The translations under genes were made by a program, and so were the position numbers. This document shows, piece after piece, positions 63,596-64,000 of a stretch of 64,000 nt of DNA; within the stretch, counting starts at the first letter, position 1, and each line of letters begins with the position of its first letter. The stretch covers positions 1,364,001-1,428,000 of the forward strand of contig NZ_AP024323.1 in assembly GCF_018408855.1 (NCBI RefSeq), given 5' to 3'. The stretch is from Caballeronia sp. NK8 (GTDB lineage Bacteria > Pseudomonadota > Gammaproteobacteria > Burkholderiales > Burkholderiaceae). A model generated the notes under the pieces. It worked only from the letters and a program-made list of their open reading frames with translations. It was not told the origin of the DNA and ran no database searches.

Positions 63596-64000
63596 GACAT
63601 CTTCCCCCGTGAAAAGGATGAAAAGGTGGATGACCCGGACGATGGACCTGTCCGGAAGCGCCGTCTTCAGACGACACGCGTGCACATGATAGGCGCAACG
63701 CAGGGAAATCGTCTTCGATGTTCGCTCACGCTTCGCGGACTATTTTTGCGACGAAATGAGCAAACTACTTCACGGCGCGGCTGCATGCGGCTCGCGGCGA
63801 GCTATCCCCATGGTTATCCACAGAATCTGTGGATAAGTCGAGGGTAAGTCCCATTCCGTTTAGTTTTTGATTCGTAAACGAAACATGACGCCCATGGAAG
63901 TGGCGTCGAGCGCGCCGGGACTGGGCATGCCGGGCCAGCATTCAACCAGTCTCGACAACAATGTGTTGGCTCAATCGGTATTTTTGCCCAATAGGATTCC
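63596..64000. other. Non-coding end of the window with DnaA boxes
   Basis: 405 bases to the window end with no accepted gene. It contains the DnaA-box palindrome (63814-63836). Beyond it are a CGTTTA / TAAACG inverted pair near 63858-63879 and AT-rich patches. Whether a gene starts after 64000 cannot be seen. Confidence 0.4.
63802..63836. promoter_or_regulatory. DnaA-box palindrome
   Basis: TTATCCACAGA (63814-63824), one base, then TCTGTGGATAA (63826-63836) form a perfect palindrome in which both halves contain the consensus DnaA box TTATCCACA. A third degenerate box CTATCCCCA lies at 63802-63810. Such clusters occur at replication origins and at DnaA-controlled promoters. No replication gene is visible in the window. 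Confidence 0.7.

Noticed and set aside
1..64000. tRNA, rRNA and CRISPR arrays
   Set aside because: No cloverleaf, ribosomal or regularly spaced repeat pattern was seen; short RNA genes could still be missed by eye.

Overview
The window is GC-rich Gram-negative DNA with strong G/C bias at codon third positions. It carries scattered hopanoid genes, a CstA-type pyruvate transporter, a monomeric NADP isocitrate dehydrogenase, Mla-type lipid transport genes and a type VI secretion (T6SS) VgrG island. This mixture points to Burkholderiaceae, most likely Caballeronia, Paraburkholderia or Burkholderia. No rRNA, tRNA or CRISPR array was seen. Names rest on reading protein motifs, not on database searches.

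Layout. 1-3.9 kb: end of a TonB-dependent receptor, a frameshifted family 2 glycosyltransferase, a YVTN beta-propeller with a small DUF2380-like partner, and a 69-residue peptide with a double-glycine leader. 4-16.6 kb: mostly housekeeping and metabolic genes, including a SulP-STAS-cNMP fusion, a VOC protein, a DnaJ-domain protein, a PhnZ-like HD oxygenase, an MFS pump, a lytic transglycosylase, three small exported low-complexity proteins, an Mpo1-like protein, RarD, EgtD and acylphosphatase. 16.7-22.4 kb: a signalling operon (three-receiver hybrid kinase, CheR, CheB, receiver-kinase). 22.6-30.7 kb: hpnA, icd, hpnB, ispH and hpnH. 30.8-41 kb: an accessory island with an orphan tssF, vgrG, a DUF2169 adaptor, a PAAR-like effector with a candidate immunity gene, a degenerate second PAAR-like copy, an unknown protein and a PIN/Phd toxin-antitoxin pair. 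41-45.7 kb: ybdD and cstA, divergent from a Cache-domain two-component system. 45.7-50.2 kb: hpnM divergent from hpnN-mlaA. 51.5-56.3 kb: the operon hpnD-hpnE-shc-hpnG. 56.5-61.5 kb: a CheY-CheC-diguanylate cyclase operon and a large hybrid kinase. 61.7-64 kb: a repeat-rich acidic protein, an FMN reductase and a DnaA-box palindrome.

How it fits together. IspH supplies isoprenoid diphosphates. HpnD and HpnE act on the path to squalene and Shc cyclises squalene to hopene. HpnH, HpnG, HpnA and HpnB build and modify the side chain. HpnN, HpnM and MlaA are placed to move the lipid to or from the outer membrane. hpnC is not in the window. The most promising less-described items are the T6SS effector/immunity pair with its orphan tssF and decayed PAAR-like copy, the double-glycine-leader peptide, the stand-alone PhnZ-like oxygenase, the hpnN-mlaA coupling and the CheY-CheC-diguanylate cyclase unit.
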